Of a DNA stretch of 64,000 nt, positions 13,801 to 23,639 are shown one piece after another (positions within the stretch are counted from its first letter, which is position 1; each line of letters opens with the position of its first letter). The stretch lies in contig OX381713.1 of assembly GCA_947462335.1 (NCBI GenBank), positions 24,482,381 through 24,546,380 of the forward strand. Direction: 5' to 3'. Origin of the DNA: Harmothoe impar. Taxonomy: Eukaryota > Annelida > Polychaeta > Phyllodocida > Polynoidae. The notes beneath the pieces are model-generated. The model had not been told where the DNA came from and searched no databases. It worked only from the letters and a program-made list of their open reading frames with translations. The translations under genes and the position numbers were made by a program.

Positions 13801-14680
13801 GAAACAGGCTACATTGCGAGAGCAGAACCAAGGTCTCACAAGATTACTGGTGTCAGCGTGTTAATTTCATTATAAAATTGGCTTTTATTTATTAAATTCA
13901 CAAAAAAACACACCAAAAAAACACACTTCAATGGATGGCAGGGATAAACGTAATAAATCTATAAAAGAAAAATTTTACAACTTTAAATGGAGACCATGAC
14001 TAAATGTCCTCTATAAGTTATTACCGGTATAGGTCTTTGCAACATGAAAAAAATACACACTTGAAATCCAGGAAAACGTTAAAAAAAATTGATTCTGAAA
14101 ACATTTATTAAAGATTTTGCTAACGGTATTCGATCTACTGCAGCATGGCAGTTTAACATGTGTTGGTACTTTGCTGTTAATTTGTTTAGTGTTTCGCGTG
14201 TAAACCATATCAAAGTGTGAACACCTACCACGATGCATGATACGACGGGAGTGCATGTGTTCCAGCGCGCTGCAGATCTGGTTGAAATACTTCCATATCG
14301 TCTTCTCTGGTATTAACCGATTTTGTTTTTTGAAGTGCTGGAAGGAAGAGGATACTACATGTATCAAACATGTTATTGTGACATACACATTGACACCCTT
14401 TATTATTTCACTATACTATGTACTTCTTGGGAATATCACATAGACATCAAAGATGCCACTCAGTCGTCGACAATAAGTAGGAAATCTTACAAATTTGGTA
14501 AATTTTCTGCAAGAAATTACCGGTAACCTAATTTGATACAGAAATACAAGGGGAAAATTTGGAATTCCTACAAAAGTAGGAAAAGTGGCATCTCTGAGAC
14601 ATAATAATCTCAAATTTACCAGTATATTAACCACCAGTACAACCACAAATTGCTAATTTCTATACTGCTATAAATACAAA

Positions 14681-14755
<75 letters not shown>

Positions 14756-17700
14756 GTTAGCTTGTCACTCATATTAAGCTGTGATTAAGTTTACGCCACT
14801 TCTAAGTTCTAGAGCTGAGTTTGCGTTTTAACACCAGTATCGCTTACTACACGTCTGAAAACCATCATTGACATCAGTTTACTCCTATGGCGGAACCTAC
14901 TCCCAGTTATAACTACATGTGTGATAAACCACGATAATACTTACTCGAAACTAAGAATAGGAAGACAAGAGCCGTTTGTTAATAACGTAAACCTCCTACC
15001 TTGATCATGCGTGAGAGGTCTCCTGCGTCGGCCAACTCAAGGACTATATTAAGTTCATTATCTTCTATGAAGGACGCCAAGTACTTGATGACGTTAGGGT
15101 GATTTAATTGCTGCACAAATAAAACAGAAATACAATCAGTTATTCAATGTTGACTATAGGCTTCAGGTGAAGTTTCCAGTCTTTTCCAAAAAACTGACAG
15201 TAACTTATGAGTATTCATTAAGTGTATGATGAAGCTACTGTAAATCTCATCTTATAAGCCGACTTTCTTTTTTGCTGTTTGGGGGCCTAGCCCGGCTTTT
15301 TGTTTTGCAATTTAAAAGTGACGGGTCGGCTCATGAGTGAGGATTTCATTTTGAGCTTGAGGGTCAATTGAGGGACAATTAGTGTGTCTTCATTTGGGTG
15401 TTGATGGACCTGGTTTTTTTTTGGCATTCATGGAAATCGTTCACCCCCCCCCCCCCTCTTCCCGCCCCAAGTAAAAAAGGAAACTCATACACACACAAAA
15501 ATGGAAACCAACACACCTTGAGCAAATCGATTTCCTTGATACAATCTTGTCGTGCCTTGGCATCCATCATCTCAAATATCTGCAACCGGAAAGTTACCAT
15601 ACTGTGAAGAAATTGTAACAAAACGTCTAGGAAGTAATAAAGATTATCTAATAAATTAACTTTAGTATGTTGTTCTTTGACTGTGCCTCTTAACAAACGT
15701 TATATTGCGTTACATTCTAAACAGTCGCAGTCACATGTCGGAGCATTGTGTTCTATGTCTCTATAAATAATAATTTAACTGTTTATACTCTGTGACACTT
15801 TTTGAATTCTTCCCATAGTGACACTGTTACAATATGTTACATAAGGTAAGCTATGCATGATACTAGTAGTATGTTAGTATAATTGTCATATGAGTTGAAA
15901 TTTTAAGAGAAAGGAGTGAGAAATAGTGTTTGAAAAAAAATAATTAGTAAGTAAAGGCGCTACAGCAATACACCGACATAAACGTGAACGCTAACTAAGC
16001 AGACATAGGCACTGTGTACAGAGGTGTGAACATGTTATAGCGGTGGAACATATACTTTAAGAATACCTCTAGGGTATGAAACACTTATCCAACACCGAGG
16101 AAGTGGGCCGAGGAATGATATTGCAAGAACTTAAATCTTTTTTATCACATATTAATGAACTATTTTGGTAGAATGGAAATGTACCATAGAACCTTTTTGT
16201 TTTGTCGGGGGGAGTAAAATACCTAGGCCTAAAAAAAATAATTGTTGTGTTCCGGTAACATGGCCAAATTTAAACAGGGTTGGTAGGTCAATTTTTTTTT
16301 TTTTAACTTTTTTTTTTGGTAAAAAAGTTGATTTTAGCTGTAAAAATGTCAAAATTGTAATAGAATTTTCTAAAAATTTCAAAAATGTCTAAAAAAAATT
16401 AGGGTCGGCCCCAAAAACGGAGGGTCGGTCGGGATACCGGAACACAACTTCTTTTTTTTAGGCCCTATATGGAACCTTTAAAGCAAATACAGATAGTATA
16501 GATTAACGGTATTCCCAGTTCGTTCTGAGGCCCTCAATTGTTGTAAAACATTGATATTCCATCATGACTACACATCTTCATGTATTCCCCGCAAATGATA
16601 TTTTCAGAGACACCGGGACTCGAACCCTGGGCATTTCTGCTGCCAAGTGATTGCTCTATCACTGAGCTACATCCCCTGTCACATCAGATAGACCGTGTCT
16701 CACATTACTGGACCGGTATGGTACAGAGGGGAGCAGGATTACCCCAGTGATACCCCCTTGCAGGTTTATTACCAAGGCGCGAGTAATCCGAGCCTGTACA
16801 CTGATATCCTTCCCTGAACAAGCGAGGGGGGGGGGGGAGCTGTGAGCTAATTTTAACCTTTAACCATTTAAGGACGGCACAACAGCTAAAGGTTCATGTT
16901 CATTTATCGTCATGATGCACCAATGCAGCATCGCCGAAGTATGCCACCGAATAACTCCCCAGTGCTGCATTGGTGCATCATGCCGACTCTCCAGGAGTGT
17001 ATCAACCACACAGGGTCGGCATGATGCATAAATGCTGCAATATGCTGGCTAGTGCTGCATTCATGAATTTTTTAATTTTTTTTCATGAATCATGACGTCA
17101 AAGGAATATATTCGAAGGTCCTCACACGGTTTATTCTAACAAATCCCGGAAATTTGGATGCCAAAATATGAAAGGTTTTAAACAATATACTTTCGGCGAG
17201 ACTGGACTGACGATATTACAGGACGGATTAAGGAGTCTATCCAATTTCTGATATCTGAGCATGCGACTATTATTATTTAATGAAGGTATTTAAGGAGACC
17301 TATTGACTGAGTAAAAGGAATCAGGGTGTTCCTGATTTGAAACCTCGGCCCTGAAGCGTGGTACTAGTCCAATATATACCTATGTATCCCATGCACTGTG
17401 AAAATGGTGAATTACGACTACATTCGTGAATATATTCTCTTGCACTCTTTATGTCTCTGTGTGTCTGAAAACCATTGAACCAATCTAATGAGAAGCAATA
17501 CAGATAGTGTCTTTCCTTTTACAAACAAAAAAGAGACGAAAAAATAAAAGAAGCATGCAGTGTGACATTTACATTATTGGTATATTTATAAAGCCATGCA
17601 GGGAGTTGGAGGCAAGGTGACGCCGCATTAACACCATTAAGAATATCATAATTCTGAATAGAGTAACTATCGCCTTGGTAACGAGCGTTTTATACCTGGA

Positions 17701-20439
17701 CTTTCTTAAGAGCGGCAATCATGCCATTTTCATGGGTTGCCCGGTACACTTCGGAAAACTGTCCCTTTCCTATTTTTTTGTCAATGGTGAAATCCTGGAG
17801 ATTCCAAGACTCCGAGGAGTCATCTCCAATTTGTTGAGTGACCATGGCAACGTCGGCCGAGTCTAAAGCCATTTTGAAAGGTAGGTCAAGGTCAGAAGAC
17901 AACTAGGTCAAGGTCAACTAGGAGTTCCTGAAAATGTACAGTGTGTATCTGTTGTTAGTTTTTTTTTAAAGCTTATCAAGTTAGAAAGAAGCTTACATGT
18001 TAATAGTGAGGAATGAGTCAGGTGAACATACAGGTCTCATTTTAACACACCAACATAATGGTAAGGGAGTGATCATTTTTTAACAACAGGGGGGGGGGTG
18101 GTGGGTTTCCGCGCGGAGCGCGTGAAATTTTTTACACCCCCCCGGTCAAGGGGTCAAAATTTTTTCCCCCCCCCCCTTAGGGTCGAAAATCGGCTCGCGC
18201 GCGGGCCCTTTGAAGCATAGTAACGCGCGGGCTTTTTGGCTCAAAACAGGTCAAATTTTTTTGCCCCCCCCCCCAAGAGGGGTCCAAATTTTTTTGCCCC
18301 CCCCCGGTCAAGGGGTCCAAATTTTTTTGCCCCCCCCCCCCCAAACCCACCACCCCCCGCCCCTGTTGATAATAAATGATCACTCCCTAATATATACAGG
18401 ATGCACCGACCCTGCTTGTAAACATAACTGCTGCTTGAGGGATTCGAGGAGTATGAAACAATAACTGTAAACCAGCTTTCATGAGATTAAATATACAAGC
18501 CTTTCTCTAAGTTTTCTTTACTTGTATTATAATATGTTTTTTTATGTTTATTAAATTAATATATTTCCATGTATGCAAAGACAGCCTAAAATTGACACCC
18601 AAATATACTTGTCTTCCATATGTATGCAAAAAAATAAAATAACTGCAATTCCTTTCAAATCGTCCTCAAGAGCAGATGTTTACATAAACCGAGCATTAGG
18701 GTTAGGCAAGTTTCACTGCATCTCTTCCTGTGACTTGACCTAAATTAAAATCAAACAGTTGTTTATTAAAGATATTAAGATCAGAGGACAAAAGGATAAG
18801 GCAAGGACTGCTATCTATTTCTCTTATTGGTAGAATAATCTATAACTAGAGAAATCATACAGTTCACCCTTTAAGGGGCGTCTATTGCTTTAAATGTGCA
18901 ATGCCCTGTATCGATATGATGCATTGCTGCAGATGTGGTAGGTCTGCTTGGCAGGGCTGCATTTATACATCATGACGACCCTTCGGCGGTACATCCATAG
19001 GTTCGGCATGATGACACCACATTAAAGCACCAGGTAGTCCTTAAAGGGTTAATCCACTATGGCTATAAAAATTCATATATCTCCAGTGAACTTTGTGGTG
19101 AATTTATCCGTGTTATTTATAATATTGGAATGGATTGGAGGACTTTTACCCCAGGATGAGATACATATCTACCACATGTATATTATGCTTGGTAAATCTT
19201 AAATTTTTCAACAATTTATTGTGCGAAAAAAGCAGTGTTAATGGCGAGATATACGAGTTCCACAACCATATACCAATGCAGAGTTAAAGTCTTATGTACA
19301 CACAGTATACACATCACTCATCCCCGTGAAAGGAAGGGTCAGGAGTTGACACCCATATAAGGGATCTTAATGCTATTAATAACAATGCTATCAGTATGTG
19401 CAATTACAGTATATATGGTCAAATGCACACAGGATCAGTAGTATAGGGAGTTAGTGGCCGATCATTGACGTATGCAAATCAAACGCTTAACATCGCAGCC
19501 AGAGAAACTTGTCCTCGTAGAAGTGCAATGGAAGGATGTTGGTTAATGCTGCTGTATCAGTATGTACACTTTGTTAATCATGATCACCCCCGGCTTACTA
19601 CACTGGCTGAGCTTAACGACTCTGATAACAGCTACCTGGACTTTCTTTAGTGCGACGACTGCCGCATCGAGCTTGCATTTGGCCCGGTACACCACGCTGA
19701 ACTGTCCACGCCCGATTTTCTTCTCAATGTCGAAGTTGCTGAGGTGCGCGTACGGGTTGTCTAATACGACCGCCTGTGGCTGGGGGCTGACTGCGATGGT
19801 GCGAGGCGGCGGTGTCATCGGCTTAGCAAACACCCCTTGCTGTTGCTGCACGGCATGTTGCTGTGGTGGGGTGTAGGGCTTCTGTTGTGGAGGCGTCTGC
19901 GGGGGCGTCAGCTGATGTGGGATCTGCACCGGGGTCGGTTGCTGCTGTTGTTGCTGGTGGTGGAAGTGAATCGGGGACCCCTGTTGGTGGTATGGCTGCT
20001 GCGGGTGGTATTGCTGCTGCTGCTGTTGTTGCAGAAACTGCTGTCGTTGTTGATGCTGAATCTCCTGAAGACTTTGTTTTCGCATCATCTGCTGCTGCTC
20101 CTGATGTTCCGGCGACATCACACCTGGGAAGCTCTGTTGTCGTAAAACCCCCATTGCCGCCTGCGGGCTGTTATTCTGCAGAAGGGCCTTTGCGGCGGCT
20201 TGCGCCTCGGCTTCAGCTTGCGCTTGCGCCTGCTGCATGGCTATTAACTGCTGCTGCTGCTGGATGCCCAAGACGTGCACTTGCTGGTGCTGAAACCCTG
20301 GGGGTGCCTGGGCATGCGGTGCCTGGACGCTCTGGTGCGCTTGTTGCTGCTGTTGATGTTCGAGCTGGACTTGCTGGCGTGGCATGGAGTTGTTGGCAGC
20401 GGCCTCACAATCCATTGGCTCAGTGGCTTGTGAGGACAT
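7814..20439 (-). CDS. NEK7-like: NEK6/NEK7-type mitotic Ser/Thr kinase, two alternative first exons
   Basis: Coding exons on the minus strand: alternative first exons 19636-20439 and 17696-17872, then shared exons 15517-15579, 15000-15110, 14229-14337, 9786-9893, 9214-9308, 8685-8798 and 7814-7924 (stop TAG). All junctions are GT-AG and phases fit throughout. The predicted proteins are 504 and 295 residues; vertebrate NEK6/7 are about 300. Numbering as long/short form: glycine loop GRGQFS or GKGQFS, ATP lysine K265/K56, catalytic loop HRDIKPAN with D363/D154, and the NEK6/7-type DLG (not DFG) at D381/D172. The activation loop [15 protein letters not shown] includes the serine that NEK9 phosphorylates in NEK7 (S397/S188). 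The tyrosine matching NEK7 Tyr97 is kept (IKYLASF). Family role, from established knowledge: spindle assembly and cytokinesis downstream of NEK9; vertebrate NEK7 also acts in NLRP3 signalling. I cannot tell NEK6 from NEK7; it is probably their single co-orthologue. Confidence 0.95.
8150..8457. repeat. Degenerate repeat related to the CGTATAACCCGC family
   Basis: Contains several diverged copies of TCGTGTATAACCCACACCC and CTCGTATAACCCGCACTC about 120 bp apart, next to a better preserved element of the GCGGCTTATACGCGAG type. Boundaries are not clear. Confidence 0.3.
8458..8672. mobile_element. Non-autonomous element with CCGTAAATTCTCGCGTA termini, copy 1
   Basis: The left end CCGTAAATTCTC and right end GAGAATTTACGG are inverted, with internal GTGCGGCTTATAGGATCGGC repeats shared with the copy at 11824. 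It lies in a NEK intron, and its right end is only 12 bp from the splice donor of the 8685-8798 exon. Confidence 0.7.
9587..9721. mobile_element. Short element with CAGAGATGCCACT termini, copy 1
   Basis: 135 bp with ends CAGAGATGCTACT and AGTGGCATCTCTG, containing AAGTAGGAAAA near both ends in inverted orientation. CTATA is present on both flanks and may be the target duplication. The CAGAG terminus resembles hAT-type elements, but the short duplication does not prove that. Confidence 0.6.
10563..10597. repeat. Poly-C tract
   Basis: Nearly uninterrupted run of cytosines broken by GA, in a NEK intron next to an inverted-repeat element. Confidence 0.9.
10634..10894. mobile_element. piggyBac-like MITE flanked by TTAA, copy 1
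   Basis: 261 bp. It is flanked by TTAA on both sides and its ends are CCCTTTATGGCC and GCCTTTAAAGGG, extending to AGTGCTTTAAT and its complement. TTAA targets with CCCTTT termini are typical of piggyBac elements. The interior carries inverted segments GCATGAATG-AGCACTGGCGAG and complement. No transposase is encoded. Confidence 0.7.
11623..12086. repeat. ~16-bp minisatellite (unit like TAGAACACCCGGCCGA), split by a MITE
   Basis: About a dozen imperfect copies run from 11623 to 11821 and a few more from 12031 to 12086. The two parts are separated by an inserted 205-bp element. Confidence 0.85.
11824..12028. mobile_element. Non-autonomous Tc1/mariner-like element, copy 2
   Basis: 205 bp with inverted termini CCGTAAATTCTCGCGTA and TACGCGAGAATTTACGG, flanked by TA at 11822-11823 and 12029-12030. 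A TA duplication is the hallmark of Tc1/mariner insertion. It interrupts the minisatellite cleanly, so it is younger than the repeat array. Confidence 0.8.
12400..12640. mobile_element. Degenerate relative of the TTAA/CCCTTTAA MITE family
   Basis: Shares the internal GCATGATGCATGACTGCAGC, CTCGCCAG and ATTAAAATACTATTCGGCCC blocks with the copy at 10634, but the left terminus is poorly preserved. Confidence 0.45.
12641..14228. other. NEK intron without clear features
   Basis: Intronic DNA between shared kinase exons. A fragment like CACTTTAAGGGCCGCATGATG at 13149 is a piece of the TTAA MITE family. Nothing else is identifiable. Confidence 0.4.
14448..14596. mobile_element. Short element with CAGAGATGCCACT termini, copy 2
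   Basis: 149 bp, with ends CAAAGATGCCACT and AGTGGCATCTCTG, similar inside to the copy at 9587. AGACAT is directly repeated on both flanks (14442-14447 and 14597-14602), a clear 6-bp target duplication. Confidence 0.7.
14684..14753. repeat. (TA)n microsatellite
   Basis: Pure TA dinucleotide run of about 70 bp in a NEK intron. Confidence 0.95.
16226..16464. mobile_element. Fold-back element with GGCCTAAAAAAA-GTTGTGTTCCGG termini, copy 1
   Basis: The ends GGCCTAAAAAAA...TTGTGTTCCGGTA and TACCGGAACACAA...TTTTTTTAGGCC are inverted over about 35 bp. The interior includes AACAGGGTTGGTAGGTC and AGGGTCGGCC plus long A and T runs. Related copies are at 25418 and 54894. Confidence 0.7.
16606..16676 (-). 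mobile_element. tRNA-like SINE head or tRNA pseudogene
   Basis: The minus strand reads GGGGATGTAGCTCAGTGATA and then a B box GGGTTCGAGTCCC at tRNA spacing; the 71-nt total and wobble-paired acceptor resemble tRNA-Ala. The anticodon stem does not pair and the T stem has a mismatch, so it is not a working tRNA. Confidence 0.55.
16862..17100. mobile_element. Degenerate copy of the TTAA/CCCTTTAA MITE family
   Basis: Begins AACCATTTAAGGACGGCAC and contains the family's GTGCATCATGCCGAC and AGTGCTGCATT blocks. The right terminus is lost. Confidence 0.45.
17696..17872 (-). CDS. NEK alternative first exon B: short N-terminus plus glycine loop
   Basis: This exon encodes 59 residues from ATG at 17872, with acidic and Ser residues, then [18 protein letters not shown] and ALKKVQ ending in phase 0 at a GTATAA donor. 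It is a second version of the segment encoded at the 3' end of exon A and lies between exon A and the first shared exon, so it must have its own promoter or be spliced as an alternative. Using it gives a 295-residue kinase of typical family length. Four AGGTCA half-sites lie directly upstream. Confidence 0.85.
17883..17916. promoter_or_regulatory. Two AGGTCAAGGTCA direct repeats upstream of NEK exon B
   Basis: AGGTCAAGGTCA occurs at 17883-17894 and again at 17905-17916, starting 11 bp upstream of the exon B start codon. Each is a spacer-less direct repeat of the nuclear-receptor half-site and contains TCAAGGTCA, the extended monomer site used by ERR and SF-1 class receptors. The sequence match is direct; function is inference, and the position suggests a promoter or 5' UTR element. 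Confidence 0.4.
18064..18388. mobile_element. Fold-back element with GC homopolymers and internal tandem repeats
   Basis: Ends AGGGAGTGATCATT and AATGATCACTCCCT are inverted, followed inward by CAACAGGGG...GGTGGTGGGTTT and its complement, about 50 bp per arm. Between them GGTCAAGGGGTCCAAATTTT followed by poly-C is repeated about three times. Coding potential is absent; the apparent ORFs are homopolymer artefacts. Confidence 0.65.
18867..19048. mobile_element. piggyBac-like MITE, copy 2
   Basis: 182 bp with termini CCCTTTAAGGGGCG and CCTTAAAGGG. TTAA is present on the right and TTCA (one change) on the left. It shares the GCATGATG and ATTAAAGCAC blocks with the copy at 10634. Confidence 0.65.
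19636..20439 (-). CDS. NEK first exon A: long glutamine-rich N-terminus plus glycine loop
   Basis: This exon encodes 268 residues from ATG at 20439 (context AAAAGCCATGT). The frame stays open a little further upstream, but only with a GTG. Residues 1 to about 225 are dominated by Gln with His, Pro and Ala, including runs of up to seven Gln, and CAG and CAA codons are mixed. The kinase fold starts near residue 230 with [19 protein letters not shown] and the exon ends in phase 0 after ALKKVQ at a GTAGCT donor. This glycine loop is closer to vertebrate NEK6/7 than that of exon B. The Gln-rich extension is far longer than the ~30-residue N-terminus of vertebrate NEK7. Confidence 0.9.
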
Positions 20440-23400
20440 GGCTTTTCTGAACTTGCCCCCCACGGCGAGAATCTATGAGAAGCGTTGCGTGGTCCCTTAT
20501 AGCGACCGCTGGAAGATAATAAGCTATTACAGCTTTTTCTCCTAAATTCCCCTATTTAATACAATTACATTTCTACCAATTATTAGGCCAAATAAAATAG
20601 AGAATAATGTATTCATGTTACATGGCGAAAACATATATTGACTAGGTAGGTCGATTTATTTTTAACTTCCTTTTTTTTAGGATTGAACATAAGAGGATTT
20701 TTTAAAATATCATAGCGTTCAGAATGTGTATGGGTATGATGGAATACCAGTCCTTCAAATGGGATCTGAATCGAAACAAAAATGGCATATCAAGAATTAA
20801 TCCTCCGTTTCTGGTGCGGCAATCTGAAATGGAAAGTCTAACTGAAATACAATTTCAAATTTAAAAACACAAAATTGAACAATCAAACAAGAATATCAAC
20901 TCATGACAGGAATAAATGCTGGAAGAGATACATGAGGCAACTAGTTGCTAGCCTGCAAAAGTTTTGGCCCTGAAATCCATGAAGATGGATCTAGGCATCT
21001 AGTTGCTAGCAGCTATTGCCTGAAACTTTTGCATTAGTCGGGGCAACTAGTTGCCTGCCACTAGAATCATTCCTATTATAATTCATTCATCGTGGTCAAA
21101 CGATTCCCTGCCACTTGTTTCATTTAGATTTTAACCATTACCCTCTACCCTCATGTTTCTTAAATCCTAAATTCGAATATCAACATGAACTGGTTTCACA
21201 TGGAATTAATACAAATCTCAAAGTTATGCAGGCTTGCTTTTACATTATGTTTTATATTTTTCAGCATCCTATTTACTGTTCCCGCTGCTTCAATTCCCAC
21301 TCCTACCCTTAGAAGGTAGTATTGCGTGCAGGGGTGGAGTGCTGACTCTGAAAGGTATTATAGATCGGTTAACCCTTTAAAGCCTGCAAAGTGCTTTAAT
21401 AAATTATGCACTTTGTCGTAATGATGCATGACTGTTGCTCGGGCAAGTGACAAATTTAATCATCATGCCGACCCTACCGGGTTGATACATTCCCGCAGGG
21501 GCGCTATGATGCATGTCTGCATGCAGTCTTCGCGAGTAGACTCACCACGGCTGCATTTATACATCATGACTACAATAGGACAAAAGTGCATCTAGAGCCC
21601 ATTTAAGCACTAGGCGGCCCTTAAAGAGTTAAGTTCTTCCTTCTATCAGTTCTGCACCGACAATAGCTACACAACCTCCCTGATCGATGACGTCTCCAAG
21701 GCAACAGGTGGAGGATGCCGACCGGAGCCGTTAATTATTGATTAACTTCCAGGAAAACGAGGAACCGACCGCTACAGAGTGGTCAGGCTCTTTCTATGCC
21801 TTAGATGTTGTTTCTCAATTGATGTAGCTTCAGGGTCTGTAATCGTGAATTTTTATTGTGAATCTATATACCGGTACTACGAAATAATGTTTATTTTATT
21901 GCCAAATATTTAAATGTATTCTAGGCTATGGAGATAATCCGTGGTACCAGGGTGGCTTTAATTCAACACAGCTCAGGTTGAGGATTTGTGGTTATTTCTG
22001 TTTATTTATTCTCCAGGCATGCCTATCGTTTGCTCCCATATGAAAACTAATATCTTCCGAGGTATGTTTTTATTACCATTTTTCGAAAAGGGGAGTCTCC
22101 AGGCCTCTGTTATTTGTGCTAAGTCAAATTTGATTACGGTACTCTTAGTCTTCTCTACACCATGTAAAGGGACTTTCCTAGAGCTTTAGCTAATCCAGAT
22201 CAGCAAGATGAATATAATTATCAACATACCTGGTACCTAGATCTATATTCATTCTTTTGTTTTTATAAATGGTCAATTGCTTGCTAGGGCCTAATCTGTG
22301 TATTAAAGGGATGGTAGACCTATACTCAATAGATCTATCAAAGTAAACTTTTACATAATTTTAGTAGTAATAGTAAATAAGACTATTAAACACCGGTATC
22401 GTATCTACCGGTAGTATGTAGGGGCCTATTGTATTGTATGTGTGTGACTGTGAGGAATGTGCTAGATCATCAAAAATGTTACTACCGAACCTACACTACA
22501 GTGCTACACATTGTCTGGGCGTAGATGTAGTAGCATTCGGCTTTGCTGTTATTTTGAGCACACCTGGAGTAGCATGTAGGCCTAGCATGAGGCTAGGTCA
22601 GTAGCTCTCAAAATTGAAAATAGATTTATGAAATGGAAAACATAATTGACAATAGCCTGAATAGGCCTACATGCTACAAATAGTACAATACATGATCATC
22701 TATTTATAGGCCTACTATAATACTCAGCTATATGGTATAGACCTCCTTTAGTCTTTACTGAAGATCTATACCCTCTTATTTCAGCACTCTCCTTCAGTCC
22801 TTGTATTCTAGAAACTACATACAATAAACCTAAATTCAGGCTTCGAGTACCCCCGGCTCAACTGCCTCAAGTCAACTCAAGACAGTCAAGTCCCTATAAC
22901 TATAAGTCCCTGAGGCTGAGCTGTCACTTTTGCCAGTTTTGGGTCTGTGGCAGCCATGATATTTGGAGGACAGAGTTAGTTTACGCCGACAACCTACCTG
23001 GTAACCGGGTGTTAGACGCAGCCGAAAACCTCAAAAATCACAGGTCCTTTGTGGGATATGTTGCTCTCCCGATTGTGCAAATGGCGATTAAATCTAATGA
23101 GGGAAGCGCTAGTTATTCCTCTATTTGTTGGCAGGCTTCGTTGACATTTCTGTCAAGTTACATTGGCATCCCATAATAGGTGATTGATCCTTATTCCATA
23201 TATGGGCATGCCTTATTTGGGACCTTTAATTTTCCTCGTTTTGCCACAAGGTGGCAGCATTTTTTTTCTATTTTGAGCCATTTACACACTCAATACACAC
23301 TTTGTCGTATGTGTATTACAGTGCAAGCATGATTCATGTTTTAGCGATCAAGTAAATGGAGCAAACAATAAAATATGTGCAGCAGGTGCGCGCCGATAAA

Positions 23401-23639
23401 ACATCTGGGTGTCTCATAGGATCGAGACACCTCTATAATTGCCTTGCATAGAAATGAAATGTAAACAAACGTTTATCCGCTCTTATTCTTGAAATACATC
23501 AAGTATATTGTGCTGCATACACTGAATATATGTCTATGGTATAGTTTATACTCCCTATGTATCGCAATATATGTATTACATGCATATATTGTTTTTCGAT
23601 TGAGTTTAATTTATTAGCGACCGCGAGTCAATTAACAAC
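20440..23639. other. Intergenic region between divergent NEK and MRPS18B genes
   Basis: About 3.2 kb between the two start codons, containing one TTAA MITE (21373-21628). The upstream promoters of both genes must lie in or near this region, but I see no distinctive promoter elements or coding exon. Confidence 0.5.
21373..21628. mobile_element. piggyBac-like MITE flanked by TTAA, copy 3
   Basis: 256 bp between two TTAA sites, with termini CCCTTTAAAGCC and GGCCCTTAAAGAG and the AGTGCTTTAAT-type subterminal sequence. Internal blocks match the other copies. Confidence 0.75.

Noticed and set aside
16606..16676. Functional tRNA-Ala
   Set aside because: Anticodon stem does not pair and the T stem has a mismatch, so it was annotated as SINE-like or a pseudogene.
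18177..18464. Pro- and Gly-rich ORFs around 18.2-18.4 kb
   Set aside because: Created by poly-C/poly-G tracts inside a fold-back element.
19863..20450. 195-codon plus-strand ORF opposite NEK exon A
   Set aside because: Antisense reading of the glutamine repeat. It gives Ala/Val/Leu runs expected from CAG/CAA codons read backwards.
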